Assembly (NCBI RefSeq): GCF_051014685.1
Contig: NC_135058.1
Location: 9,400,811 to 9,464,810, forward strand
DNA from: Ptiloglossa arizonensis
Lineage: Eukaryota; Arthropoda; Insecta; Hymenoptera; Colletidae
Direction: 5' to 3'
Length of the DNA: 64,000 nucleotides
Below, piece by piece: positions 47,449-59,390 of this stretch. How positions within the stretch are numbered: position 1 is the first letter of the stretch; each line of letters opens with the position of its first letter. Position numbers and translations under genes: made by a program. The notes under the pieces were generated by a model that saw nothing but the letters and a program-made list of their open reading frames with translations, made no database searches and was not told the DNA's origin.

Positions 47449-48278
47449 GCTTTACTCACCGCTTTTCGTTATTCGGGGTGTTCGTCGATTGGGTTTGCAA
47501 ACTTTATTACCGCGCGGCGTCTCGCTCTACATATCTGGTGCTCGGAATGCGCGCAAGAGGGGGAGCCGCATAATGAAGCAATTTGTGGGAATAATGCCTC
47601 CGTGTTTTCATGTTCGGAGAAAGCTTGGAAAAAATATCGAAATACCTCGGGTCCCAAACCGGGTAATAATTCTCGTTCTACTTCGCAATTACGTTACACC
47701 TTCGCGCTCGAAGAGTGGCGAAATGGCGGGGGTGGGGATACTCGTTTACATTTTCCTCGTTACTCGCTTTCTATGCACCCGGTAACGTCCCGTGTCGCGC
47801 CACTTTGACGTTATTTTCGTGGCGTGGAACCCCGCGACCGAACGCGATACAGAACCTCTTTCCCCGAAACTCGCCTCTTTTTTCCATCCCGGTTCCCACC
47901 GTCTCCCATTAGCATTTTCGGGCGAGATCTGGTTTCGCGCGTATCGGTCCCACCATCGACGAGACTCGAATCGCTTTATTCTCGGTCGTCCCGTGCGCGA
48001 AATTCGATAACGCGCGGCGTCTGGCCCTTATTCTTTCGCCGAACAGCCTCGCCCTCCTTTTCCGCATACGTGAACTCCTTTGCCACTGGTTGAACGGTGG
48101 GTTGTGTGTGCGCGCGCACGTATACACGGTACACGTATCTAGCGGTAAGGACGCAGGCCTTGACCATGAATACGAGTTGGTGGATTGCATAACTATAGTT
48201 ATGTGCGGTGGCACGGCGGTGGCTCTCCTCCCTGCGACTGTAAAACGTGCCGAGCCACGCACACTGCTTGTTCGTCGT

Positions 48279-48280
<2 letters not shown>

Positions 48281-48309
<29 letters not shown>

Positions 48310-48332
48310 TCGTTCGTTCTCTCTCGTTCGCT
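48281..48332 (+). repeat. (CGTT)n tetramer repeat
   Basis: Pure GTTCGTTCGTTCGTTC run followed by (CGCT)n to about 48340. It yields the spurious peptide repeats RSFV and NERT. Confidence 0.93.
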
Positions 48333-48534
48333 CGCTCGCTCCCTCTTTCCCTCGCGCTTCGTGTTCGCGCGCAATGTGCGCGCGCACACGTGGGTCGATC
48401 GGCCGGGCGAGTTTCCATCGTACGTACACGAGAGCGCGCGCACACCTCGTGTGCACGCGAAACGATGCGTGTTCGGCGGTCGGTTCGCACGCAACGGAAA
48501 ACGAGAGGCGATGGACGGCCCGGTGGTGGTCGTG

Positions 48535-48597
48535 GTGGCGACACGACGATGGTGGCGGTATTGGTGGTGGTGGTGATGATGGTGGTGGTGGTGTGCG
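48535..48597 (+). repeat. (GGT)n triplet tract
   Basis: GGTGGTGGTGATGATGGTGG-type run. Confidence 0.85.
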
Positions 48598-49357
48598 TGA
48601 CTAGCGGCGGATACGAACCGCGCCGCGCCGCGTCGCGAGGTGCACTGCACTCGTCGCGCACGTGAGTGTGCGCGTACGTACGTGCGCGCGGGTGCCACGC
48701 ACTTTACTCTCACGCGTACACGCGTAGCCGCCACGGGCAGGAACGAGCGCGGCATTGCGTACGCAGACGTAAGGCTGCGACCTTGCCTTTAAGCTTCAAA
48801 CAGCTGTTCGAGGCGGTGTTTTGAGCCTTCGTGAAATGGAACACGGTGAAACGCTGACGGGGAGGGGTCGCGGGACGGCGTGGACGTCGTATTCCGTGGC
48901 CTCGAGAATCGCGCTCGTAGGAGGATACGTCGGAGGAAGTCGGAGAGTTCGCTCGACGTATTTTCACGGTGAATTCACGCCGCGCACTCGTCGCCCCCGG
49001 GGCATTGATTTTTCGCGATCGTGGATCCGGACGGTGGGGGGATCGATGCAATAGGTATCGTTCCGGCCCGTTGGATTGAAATGTAATACCGACGGGCAAC
49101 AGTGTAACCGTTGAATGTCCAACTTTGTCTGGAAACGTTCGAACGTCGCTCGAGAGCTCCGGAGGGGAAAGAACTTTTTACAACGGAACTCGTTGCAACT
49201 TTTTCCCGAAGAGTTACGTGGCTCATCGGTGGTAAATTTTTATCGGGGATTTACACGGGGCTCTCTGCAACTTCGAAGGTAGAAATATATTTGCAACTCG
49301 TGCGAACTGCGAACAATCTACATCTAAGTATGTAAATTTTTGAACGAGGTGATATAG

Positions 49358-49381
49358 AAAAAAAAAAAAAAAAAAAAAAAG
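49358..49381 (+). repeat. Poly-A tract
   Basis: Twenty-two consecutive A, the longest homopolymer in the right half. No target-site duplication or retroposon body could be seen on its 5' side. Confidence 0.9.
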
Positions 49382-49404
49382 AAAACAAATAAAACTTCTA
49401 GGTT

Positions 49405-49535
49405 GATACTATTTTTACAACCTTTACTTCGTTGCCCTTGGTATCTCCTATTAATCGGAGATACTACTTTTATACCTTTACTTCGATACCCTTGGTATCT
49501 CCTATTAGTCGGACACACTACTTTTACACCGCATA
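49405..49535 (+). repeat. 54-bp tandem repeat, about 2.3 copies
   Basis: CCTTTACTTCGTTGCCCTTG then GTATCTCCTATTAATCGGAG and ATACTACTTTTATA, repeated with few changes. Confidence 0.9.
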
Positions 49536-50164
49536 ATTCGATATTCCCGCCACCGAGGGGGAAACTCGCGTTCGTAAATGTTCCAGAACGGTGTTGCATA
49601 AATTGTATCGTCGACAATCGCGTAAGAAGTGAACGCGATTCCGTAATCTTTGAAAATGTCCCCGTCACCTGATGGATGTCACGGTGATGGATGAAGAGTT
49701 GCTCGATGGAACGTAATGATCCGTGCCATGGCTCGTCGAGTCGCGCGCCTGGAAAGCAGGCATTCGTGAAAATGAGAAAATAAGAGCGACGCCGGTACGC
49801 GAACGAAACGAGGTAAAAGTACTTAAACGTAACGTGAAAGGGTAAAAAGGTTGAAGGGACGACCCGGTCGCATTCACCGCCCGGTATTCAAAATGAATAG
49901 CGTCTCCTTGTTCGGCGAGGAGCGCGGCGGGAAGATGTCGTACGTCACTCCCTTGTTAAACGGTTGTCGAGTACGCGAAACGAAGCCTGCTTTCTCGCTG
50001 GGACGTTGGTTAATAAATTTTCGTCGATACCACCGGTGCATCTGGTGACAAATAAAACGACCATGATATTGGTCGATTCTCTCGACGATGGCGCGCTTAA
50101 ATCGTTCCCATCGAATATCCATCGGAGAAGCAGTTCCCAATCTTTTCGGAAGGCTAACTCCCTT

Positions 50165-50475
50165 ACGATAAACGAAAAATCTATGGCTATTGTAAATCTA
50201 CAGCTATTAAACTTCGACTTGTGGTATTGTAGGTTCTAGAAGATGGAGCGATTGAATTTTTGAGGGAACTGTTATTGAAAATAAACGAAAAATCTATAGC
50301 TATTATAAATCTACAGCTATTAAACTTCGACTTGTACTATTGTAGGTTGTAGAAGATGAAACGATTGAATTTTTGAGGGAACTGTTATCGAAAATAAACG
50401 AAAAATCTACAGCTGTTAAACTTCGACGTGTATTGTAAATTGTAGAATATGAAACGACTGAATTTTAAGGCATTT
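50165..50475 (+). repeat. Three tandem copies of a 112-115 bp unit
   Basis: AACGAAAAATCTATGGCT recurs near 50171, 50283 and 50398. It is followed by ACAGCTATTAAACTTCGACT, TAGAAGATGGAGCGATTGAA and TTTTTGAGGGAACTGTTA. The third copy is truncated. Confidence 0.92.
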
Positions 50476-52035
50476 ATTACCGAAAATAATATTCACGAAA
50501 CAAAATATTTCGATATGCTTTCTTAATAAAATTTACTTCAAATTCCATAGCACGTTTTCCCTAGATATTATGACTTTTTCTATTACACACATTTTATAAA
50601 TTTTATAAATTCCTCTCTGTCCTCATCCATCGTGTTTTTTATAAATACATATGAAACGTACTCGAATCATCCGAAATTTTATCGATAATTCTACCCTTAA
50701 AGAAATCTACACTTGGCCAACTTCTTTCGGTACAATCACATGATTCGTATTCTCTAATCGAAATTTATTCAAAATTCTTCCACCATTAACGATCCATTCC
50801 TCGATCCTAGTATTACATTTACATTAACATTACATTCGCGTAAAAGATACACGTACACGATTTTGACTTTTCCCCATTCAGTGTCAATTCGAGTTTCGAC
50901 TTTACCAAGAATGCCATTCAACAGTACTTTTCGGTCATAAAATCGTGAGAAACTTCGTTCTACGCTCAACATTAACTAAGAGAAACATTAACTCGAATTT
51001 TTCTAAATTGAATATTCGTTTCTCGCGCGCCTCCCAGTACCCTAAGACGCTCCACCCTCAGAGTTCGTGCCCCCTACTTTGGAAAACACCGAGATTGAAC
51101 GCGTCCACGGTTGCGGGACGAAAATTAGGAATGTCCGTCGGTGCGAATTACCAATAAATTACACGGTACCGCGTCACCTCCGTCTGCTAATTCTCACGCT
51201 TGGTTCCTCGAAAAAAAAAAAAGTTGCGGGAACAGAGTCGCCCCTCGTTCTCTGTCAGCCGACGTGAGTTATCGGCCGTACCACCCACCGGCCCTGATTT
51301 TCCACCCACTTGCACGCACCTTGGACCTGCCCCCGCATAAATTCACTCTCTCCCCGATTGTTATCTACAGGATGTTACAGACCGAAGTTGTGCAGCCCGA
51401 ACGAGTGAGTACCCGTAGCGAAAGAGAAAGTCGGGTCGAATTAAGACGTCCCTGTTAAGGAAGATGTACAAGCAATTACTTTTCCCTTAACGCTCGATGC
51501 TTGATTAATATTAATTTGCTGCCTCGCCTTCGTGCGTTATCTAGCTGCTTCCATTAACACGTACACTGCGACGATCGACAGCCATGAAACCGAGTTTTCC
51601 CGCTAATTTTAGATATCGACAGGTGGACGTTTCTATAATTACGAATATCAATGTTTCTTTATACGAACGGTCTCCTCGTTGGTTTTGTAAACTTTCGTTT
51701 GCCTTTTAGTCGCGTTTCAACGTGCCACGAAGATACCCCGGTATCTGTAATTAAGGATTTTAAAATGTCCAGCCTTCTATGCAGGGAGGTATCGGTCTTG
51801 GATTAGAGGGAATGCGGTGGCAGGAGTGAATAGAACCGAGTGGACAGGGTCGAGTAATTTTTACATTGTACGACAAGTTATGTTAAACTTCGGTTGCAAA
51901 AACGAGTCTAAAGGTTCTTGCAACCGTTGAAGATTGGAATTTGGGAACGAGTGTACACTCGTCTTCGATGATTCCAGTAGGATAGGATCGGTCAGCTCGA
52001 GTCGAATATCTAGGGTAGGGTTTCTACGAGGATGG
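50476..52035 (+). other. Intronic sequence, nothing recognised
   Basis: Mixed AT-rich and CpG-rich unique DNA. Short frames only. Confidence 0.35.
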
Positions 52036-52325
52036 ACACTTGTGTTCGTCATTTTTGGACCAACGAGGTTAAGGGTGGTTAGTCTGGGTATCCACGAGAG
52101 CTATAGAGGTGAAACTATCCCGATAGAGGTGGTCTCTGTGGAGGTGGATGTTTTCGTTCGCGATCTTCGGATCAACGAGGTTAAGGATACTCACTCTAGG
52201 CAACCATGAGCACTATAGGGGTCAAACACCCCTGGTAGAGGTGGTCTCTATGGAGGTGGATATTTTTGTTCGTGATCTTCGGATCAACGAGGTTAAGGGC
52301 ACTTAGTCTAGGCACTCGTGAACGG
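52035..52325 (+). repeat. Tandem 112-113 bp repeat, about 2.6 copies
   Basis: CAACGAGGTTAAGG recurs near 52060, 52172 and 52284. It is accompanied by TATAGAGGTGAAAC, GAGGTGGTCTCTGTGGAGGT and GTTCGTGATCTTCGGAT. Confidence 0.9.
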
Positions 52326-55204
52326 TACACGTGGCACTTTCTTTAAAGGCCTACGAAGATTAGAACGTCTCACCCAATACGATTGACAACTCTTAGAATC
52401 GATCATCTTTTCAATAGATACTTCTATTCCCGCTTAATCTGTCCTTATCTTGTCCAAGTCTCGACATCTCCATCATTCGAATCCTGAACATCGAATCGTG
52501 ACACACTCTATGATACACCATACCCTAAAATTGAGTCTCGTTGTTCCCCATTTCAAAATCTCTAGAAACTCGAGATGTCCTTTCGAGGACACCAAGAAAG
52601 TACAGTCAAACTCTCTACCAATTCCTTTCCTTATCGCTCTGTACCGTCTTCAATTATTCAATCACAGTATAGTTCTCTCTATAATTATCCCCTAGTTCCT
52701 TCCCGAGTAGTTGCTACCCAGTTTCGATATGATCGTCTCGCGTAATCGTACGCCGATAGACTTCCGAGTACCACGGTGGTTCGTGGTTCTTGCGTGCCGG
52801 TAGGAGTAAAATCCAGGGTGCCCCGTGTCCGTGTCCACGGGGTCGGTAAGTTTAATGGGATAGTCCCATCGTGTCCAGAAACGTTCTCAATTAACGTTCG
52901 AAAGCTCGACGATAAAAGCTCGCGTCCGTCGTGGCGCGGCGCTGCGGTACAAATTGCGAACACTTGGAAACAGCTCGCGTTATATAATTCGCGGTATCGT
53001 CGGAACCCGTTGATTTTCCACCTGCACGCACACACGTTTAGGTCCGAGTCGGCGCGCATAAATTTGCCCCCGGTTGCCCCGCCCTGTGTCTCACGATGAT
53101 TATCAAACGGGAAGTTATTCGACGCAAGTTTCACCTACGAGCCGGCCACCGAACGTTCGTCCCGGTGGTACGGGATTGGTATCGCTTTCGCGTGGTATCT
53201 CGTCCGATACGGTGTTCGTGGAACGATACGAAACGGGACAACGAGCTTTCGATCGTTTTCGATTCGTTCGGTGGTTCGTAGTAATCGGGGTGGGGACAAA
53301 AAGGTGGACCGTTTCCGAGCGTGGCCGGGCGATGTCGGTTCTGTTGCGTCCAAGGAGAAGGGAAAGAGCTCATCAAAGAGGCATTGAACTCGAGATTCCG
53401 TGCGAGAGGACCACCGTGGAATAAGAAGCCAGGGGGACTCGCGATTCGTTCATTCGAGGGACGTGCGAATCACCGGTTTTCGCGCCGACGTTCACCGTCT
53501 ACTTTGACGGTCGAGGACCTCCGTTTCGCAGGATGCCAACCAGGCGGATGGCTCTTCCGCTTCGCGTTTGATGGACGTTGATGTATTAAAGGGTTCAACG
53601 GACGAACGGTGAACGCGAATTCTCTCTCGTAGGAGAAGATTCTCTTTCTGTCTCGGAACGTGAGATCGGTTTCCTTTCTATTGTGAATCCGTTTCCGGTC
53701 TAACGAGGTATTCGTTTCTCGGCCGATCGGCAACACGGACTCTCGCCTCTTCGGAGCGATTTACTGGGTCGTTCGATTCATTTTCACGTTCGATGAAACT
53801 TATCGAATGGTGTAGTATCGGGTTGTTCGATCTTAGAAGTACGACGGTTGTAACTGTCGGTAGATTTAAGTTTACTTGTAAGGATGAATGGGGTAATGAG
53901 TCTGGGAATTACGACGAATATTTTTTTTTCTTAATCCAGAGTAAGAAATGTTTATTCACTTATTCGGTGATCGAAGGTGGATAAAGAAATGGGAGAATAT
54001 GGTTTGATAAGTAGCTTTACGAGAACGATGATTGTAGATAAAATTTATCCAAATTTAAGGAAGAATGAGGTAATAAGTCTGAAAATGACGGAGAAGATTT
54101 CAAAATGTTTAAAATAAGTAATACCTTACGCTTGTCCTAGGGGCACTTAAGTCTTTCCAAATTTAAAATAAGCGATATTTGTTGCACACTTGCGCCAAGT
54201 GATCTGTTGCGCATTGCTTCGTGGTTTTCTTCCTGTAAGAATACAGTTATTACAATTATCGCACGTCGAGTGACACTTATCGTCGCTCTCAGCGCACTTA
54301 TAGCACTGCTCGTCGATCGTTGAATCAGCCTGGGTCTAAAATCACCCGGTTGAATCACAACGGTTGAACACAGTTGCCGGTAACTTGGGGGATATTGGTA
54401 CGAGAAAGGAACAACTTTGGTTATTTATAAACGCGTGGTCCACTTATCTTCCGTAATGGTTTCCTACGAAGCTGAAATCCCGACCATAATCACGATTGGT
54501 GTCTACTCAGAGGAATTAGGAGTCGTTAATTTTCACTTTCGTCGAACTTCTTTTCGTACTATTTGCGGACAGATCGTCGAACAGGTGACCGATAATCGGT
54601 CAGTTTGTCGATTACTCTACTAATATCCTTGACGGTTAAAAATTCAATGACAGCTCGCTCGTTCTCTCGATGTGGTAGCAGTGAAAGCAACGATAGTGCC
54701 GACTAATTATATGTCAAGTGTCGAAAGTAAAATTCCACGAAGTGCAATTACACGTTTGCGTTCTCGGTGTAAGGCTTGCTTTCCAATTTTACGTGCAATT
54801 TCATTCTCGAACGATCTTCGCACTCGAGAGCGCGACGTTATCGGTGACAGTTGTACAGGGTGTTCGAACTACAAAGAGTACTCGAATTGTCGTACACGAT
54901 GACCGAGAGGCCCCTCCTCCTCTTCCTCCTCCCCTCAAACAGGCGAATCACGTAGTTCTCGAATCAAGTATTCTCGGTACGCCACGCTGGACTGCAACGT
55001 CGGGGTCTGCTACTAATTTGACGCATTAGTAACTGTGCGGAACATTCAAATTTCGAACGAGTTTCAACCATTTGGAGACCCAGGACTACCAAACGCGATG
55101 AACGAAACGGTCTCGATGTCGATCACGGTGTGAAAATTGTTGTAAAAGTTCAGATTGCGATATCTGGTTTATTACAGTACACAGAGATCTCGCGTATCGA
55201 GTAA
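52326..55204 (+). other. Intronic sequence, nothing recognised
   Basis: CpG-richer at 52.7-53.8 kb, otherwise AT-balanced. Overlapping frames of up to 149 codons on both strands show no domain. Confidence 0.35.
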
Positions 55205-55325
55205 TAATAGGTTTGCTCGATAAGTGTTATCGTTCGATTAGAAATGGAGCAAGTAGTCATTCGATGAACACGTACGAAGTTTCGTGTAGATCTGTCGACT
55301 CGTTCGTATATTTACAGTTGTTTAA
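55205..55325. mobile_element. Mariner-like relic, left end
   Basis: TA followed by ATAGGTTTGCTCGATAAGTG, then TATCGTTCGATTAGAAATGG. The interior has CGAAGTTTCGTGTAGATCTG and TCGACTCGTTCGTATA. It is the same layout as the complete short element at 32970-33186 but about 35 bp shorter inside. The right end is not found. Confidence 0.7.
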
Positions 55326-56340
55326 TATTTCTGAAACAAGATAAATATTTTTCGAATAATTTCAAAGCGTTCTCGAACGTGGTACAATGTTAGCGAACGA
55401 CATGGTAGAAAAATAGTGAACACGTGTGTGAGAATCTTCGGAATTCGTTGCTCGTCGAGTGCACAATTAACAATCTCCGGTAAAGGTTATTTGTAATGTA
55501 AGAGTGAAGTTCGAATTGGGTTAAATTTAATTCGATTTCTACTCGGTGTACGTGTACGTTCACTGTCATCGGCGATATAGCTGATACATTGAAGAAAGTT
55601 CCCGGACGATCGATAATATCGATGGTCGTGTGTTATCTAACGGAACTTTCGATAAGTTTTTGATACACGCGGCGGGATCATTAATCACTTCTCGACGTTC
55701 GAACACCCGACATCGCATGCGAAAACGATCGACTTCACTGCGTAACGTAAACAGAAAACGATAAACGCCGGGATCTGCGGTGACCGGGCCGCGACAGCTA
55801 CAAAACGGTCAATCGTGCACCTGCCGTGATGTTGGTCACTGGCCAATGCACTCGATGCATTATTATCGAACTAACGGGCGAATGTAAGCGAACCTTTGTC
55901 TTTTGTTCGATCCCCCCTTTCTCTGACTGACTGTCTCCGTCCTTGCGCGTTCGCTCATTCATTTGGAACTACGACCGGGGAATCGATCGTTGAAAAGTCT
56001 ACCTTTGCTAGGTTGTCGGTCGTTTCGATGCAGTTTTCGTGCACGAGAGTGTAACGAACGAGGAGTACGTACCCAAAGTTTCGTGACGTGATGTTCACAA
56101 ACCTGGAGATTATCTCTCCATGGATCTGGAGCTAATCTCCTCTGTATTCATCCGAAGATCACGAATCGAAAGATGTCGACTTTCCACTTGTCACCTCTGC
56201 CAGGAAGATTTGACTCGAAACGATCGGACTTCTCATTGCATTCGAATCACGAAGAACGGATACGGAAGATTCTTACTTTGGTTTCTAGATGTGGCAAGAA
56301 TGTTTGCTCTCGAATCACTTTTGCAGCTGGATTGGCACGG
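55326..56340 (+). other. Intronic sequence, nothing recognised
   Basis: Unique DNA, no gene or clear repeat. Confidence 0.35.
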
Positions 56341-56341
56341 T

Positions 56342-56750
56342 AGTGTGTTAGTGTGCCTTCAACTCGTGAGAACCTAGGCCAATGTGCCTTTAACTCGTGA
56401 CTATCTAGGCTAACGTGCCTTTAACTTATAGATACCTAAGCTGGTGTGCCTTTAACCAGTTACCCAGGTTGGTATGCCTTTAACTCATAGGTACCTAGGC
56501 TAGTGTACCTTTAACTCGTGAGAACCTAGGCCAATATGCCTTTAACTCGTGAGAATCTAGGCTAATGTCCCTTTAACTACTCGGTACCTAGGCTAATGTG
56601 CCTTTAACTGTTCGGTACCTAGGCTAGTGTGCCTTTAAGTTATGAGTACCTAGGATAATGTGCCTTTAATTGGTATCTAGGCTAGTACAGTGTTTCGTAA
56701 CTCACGATTACCTACATTAGTGTGCTTTTGATTCGTGGAAACTTAAGCTG
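56342..56750 (+). repeat. 31-32 bp minisatellite with CCTAGG core
   Basis: About twelve units of the type ACCTAGGCTAATGTGCCTTT then AACTCGTGAGT. Variation is mostly in the AACTCGTGAG part (AACTACTCGG, AACTTATGAG). It decays after 56690. Confidence 0.93.
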
Positions 56751-58985
56751 TGTGTCTTCGATCAACTGAAAATATCTACCTCCTAGTAGACACAACTACC
56801 AAGAGGATTCGATTCGGAATAATCAAACATTTCCTCGTATTCGAATCATCGATGACAAACATGGAGAACCTCAAATTCCACAATCGGGGAAACACGGATT
56901 TAGAGAAAGGTCGGCGGAAAGGCGTGGAAGAGGAAAAATTTAATCGGACGTTTGATAAAAATTCGGACCGGTTGGTCTGGTTGCACATAGATAACCGATC
57001 GCGGCGCTGTTAACAATGATCGTTCGCAGTCGTTCGTTCGTGACTCGTTCCTATTTTAGCTGCTTGCGGTGATCTCGTTCGGACGAAATGAAACGATACC
57101 TAGAAACTACTATCGAAACGATGGAGACATTCGGTTGCCGAAGAGATTCAGAACGTATCCATCTCTCGATGATCTCGTGGATCGTTCGTGGCTCGTTTTG
57201 GAAAATCGGAATTAATTCGAACGAAATTCTTGAGTTTTGGATCTGGTTCCACGAACACGGTGAAACCCTTTGAAGAAACTTCCGGGTGTTGGTTATTTAC
57301 CTTTTTGGAAAATAATTCACGACGTTTCGTAGCCAGCTTCGTGGCTTCGAGGGTTCCGTTGATACCGAATTGGTTAGCGACGCGTTAATACAGGGTCGGT
57401 GGTGTCCTAAATCAGGTTGAATTAGCGAGTGAAATATTATTCTAGTGTCGGCGCTTTCTCAAACGATGACTCGCGATGTTTGCCGAATCATTTCCCAATA
57501 GAGCGGAGCGTTACGGGCTGGAAATTTCTGACTTGGCTTGGAACACGTGACGTAATTTTCGAAAAAAAAAAGAAAAAAAAAAAGAATTTGTAACGTTAAA
57601 TATTTGCACTCCGTTTCTTTCAACGTTACGAAGAGCCTCCGATGCCCGGGACTGTTCCCCTTTACGTGTAAATACGTCGTGCCTACTATGTCGTGACGAA
57701 ATAAAACCGAACACGAGCACAGCAACCGCGAAGTGCTAAGAACACTTTCCGTTTGACATTGAGAGCAACACGTAGAACTTGCTAACGGATTAATTATTCA
57801 GAGTTTGCTTAGCCAGTTAAGCGGTTACGACGCGCCAACACGTCAAGCAATAACCTTAACAAAATCCGTGTAACACGAGTTCTACTTGTTCCCAGTCGAT
57901 TCTACGATTTTTGTAAGTCCGACCTCGTGCAGCAAGAAAACCGACTTAATGATATGTAAATTCGCACACGGTAACGCGGTTTGAAAAATTCACGGTGCAA
58001 ATTTTGCAACGAAACCCCTCTCGCTTGTTCGTCGCAGGGGGTGTTCAATTTATTCCGTTAAATCCGCGAGGTTACTATTTACGATGACGCTTGAAAAGTT
58101 GGGCTAATGGCGAGCCATTTTTTAAAACTTTACAACCCCTATATTTTAAACTCAGCTCCGCCCCAAATGCGTTCATACAGATGGTGACCGCCCCTTACGA
58201 GTTATACTTTCATTTGAGTAAAAGATATATCGAGCAACTTTTACGACGAATAAACGAATCTTTGTCTTTCATCTTGGAAACAGTTGCCTTTCGGATTCGT
58301 GATTATCAACACTTTCTCGTGTATGTTACCGATTGTCGTTAACTTGGAAATTTTCACGTTGCATTTTGTGGTATTTTTCTCTGTCGTAGTGTCGTTTCGA
58401 TGTACTATGGAGAACTGGAAAGATGTCATCTGGATTAAGGGGAACGGGAGTGCTATGTATAACGAGAGTATGGACAGCGTTGAGAAATTTTTGCCTAGTC
58501 GCGAGCTTTCGAAGAACGATTTGTAGTACCTGTTAGGTGACATTTTTCCAGCTCTCCATAATGCAAGCGGGGCAAAATCTCTCGTTGTCCGCTAACTGGT
58601 GACATATAATTCTTTTATGACAGTAATAACTGTCTCCAGCTCACTCTACATAAATATGTACTCGTACACACTTTATCGACCTTATTTATCCAATAAAAAG
58701 TCCCGCTAAAACGATTGGTTTACTATTATTGTTGACCATTTTAGATCATGTGCACCTGTTAGGTTATTAGAGACCACATTTTCAAACGGTCGAACCTTGT
58801 TTCAGTGTTGCAAAATTTCCTATATTACATTAAAAAGTCTGACGTTCTTTAGGAATGCCAACACTGCTTTACAGATCTATTCTTCTTGTAAATCACTTTA
58901 CAGTTTTCAATGAATTTTAAATATTCTGTTGTCTTCCTTTGATGTCGTATTCGGGGCAATTAGTTAGGATATATTCGATCGACTC
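56751..58985 (+). other. Intronic sequence, nothing recognised
   Basis: Unique DNA with short frames on both strands and an A-tract near 57566-57583. No gene supported. Confidence 0.35.
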
Positions 58986-58987
58986 TT

Positions 58988-59390
58988 GCATTACGAGTCC
59001 GTGAGTTGCACGACACGCGTTGCAACTCGGGCAGATGGGTCTGTACCGCGTTCAACTCAGGCAGATAGGTCTGTACTACGTTGCAACTCAGGTAGATAGA
59101 TCTGTACCGCATTCAACTCAGGCAGATAGGTCTGTACTGCGTTGCAACTCAGACAAATAGGTCTGTACCGCGTTGCAGCTCAGGTAGACTACGTTGCAAC
59201 TCAGGTAGATAGATCTGTACCGCGTTCAACTCAGGCAGATAGGTCTGTACTACGTTGCAACTCAGGTAGATATGTTTGTACCGCGTTGCAACTCAGGTAA
59301 ATAGGTCTGTACCGCGTTGCAGCTCAGACAAATAGGTCTATACCGCGTTGCAGCTCAGACAGATAGTACAGTGCCGCATTGCAGGTGATC
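58988..59390 (+). repeat. 31-bp minisatellite (GTTGCAACTCAGGCAGATAG...)
   Basis: About twelve units: GCGTTGCAACTCAGGCAGAT then AGGTCTGTACC. Variation is C/T and GCA loss (GTTCAACTC). One short unit lies at 59184-59205. The TTGCAA core is palindromic. Confidence 0.93.

Larger units (their letters stand above)
42700..49100 (+). promoter_or_regulatory. Second large CpG-rich domain with microsatellites
   Basis: Dense CpG with CGCGCGC, CACACGC and GTGCGCGTG runs (44150-44760, 46920-47300, 48340-48720), flanked by AT-richer DNA and split by a less GC-rich part at 45.3-46.1 kb. It resembles the 18.4-21.6 kb domain and could house another promoter of the large gene or an unannotated non-coding transcript. 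The many frames of 100-260 codons on both strands overlap each other and have low-complexity Arg/Ser/Thr composition; I reject them as genes. Confidence 0.4.

Noticed and set aside
48199..48755. Frames of 139-259 codons with NERT/RSFV repeats
   Set aside because: Generated by the (CGTT)n and GGT repeats; low complexity on both strands.
49358..49381. Poly-A tail of a processed pseudogene or LINE
   Set aside because: No recognisable body upstream and no flanking target-site duplication seen.
56342..59390. CRISPR-like arrays of about 31-bp repeats
   Set aside because: Units are directly head-to-tail with no unique spacers, and the DNA is an animal nuclear intron; these are minisatellites.
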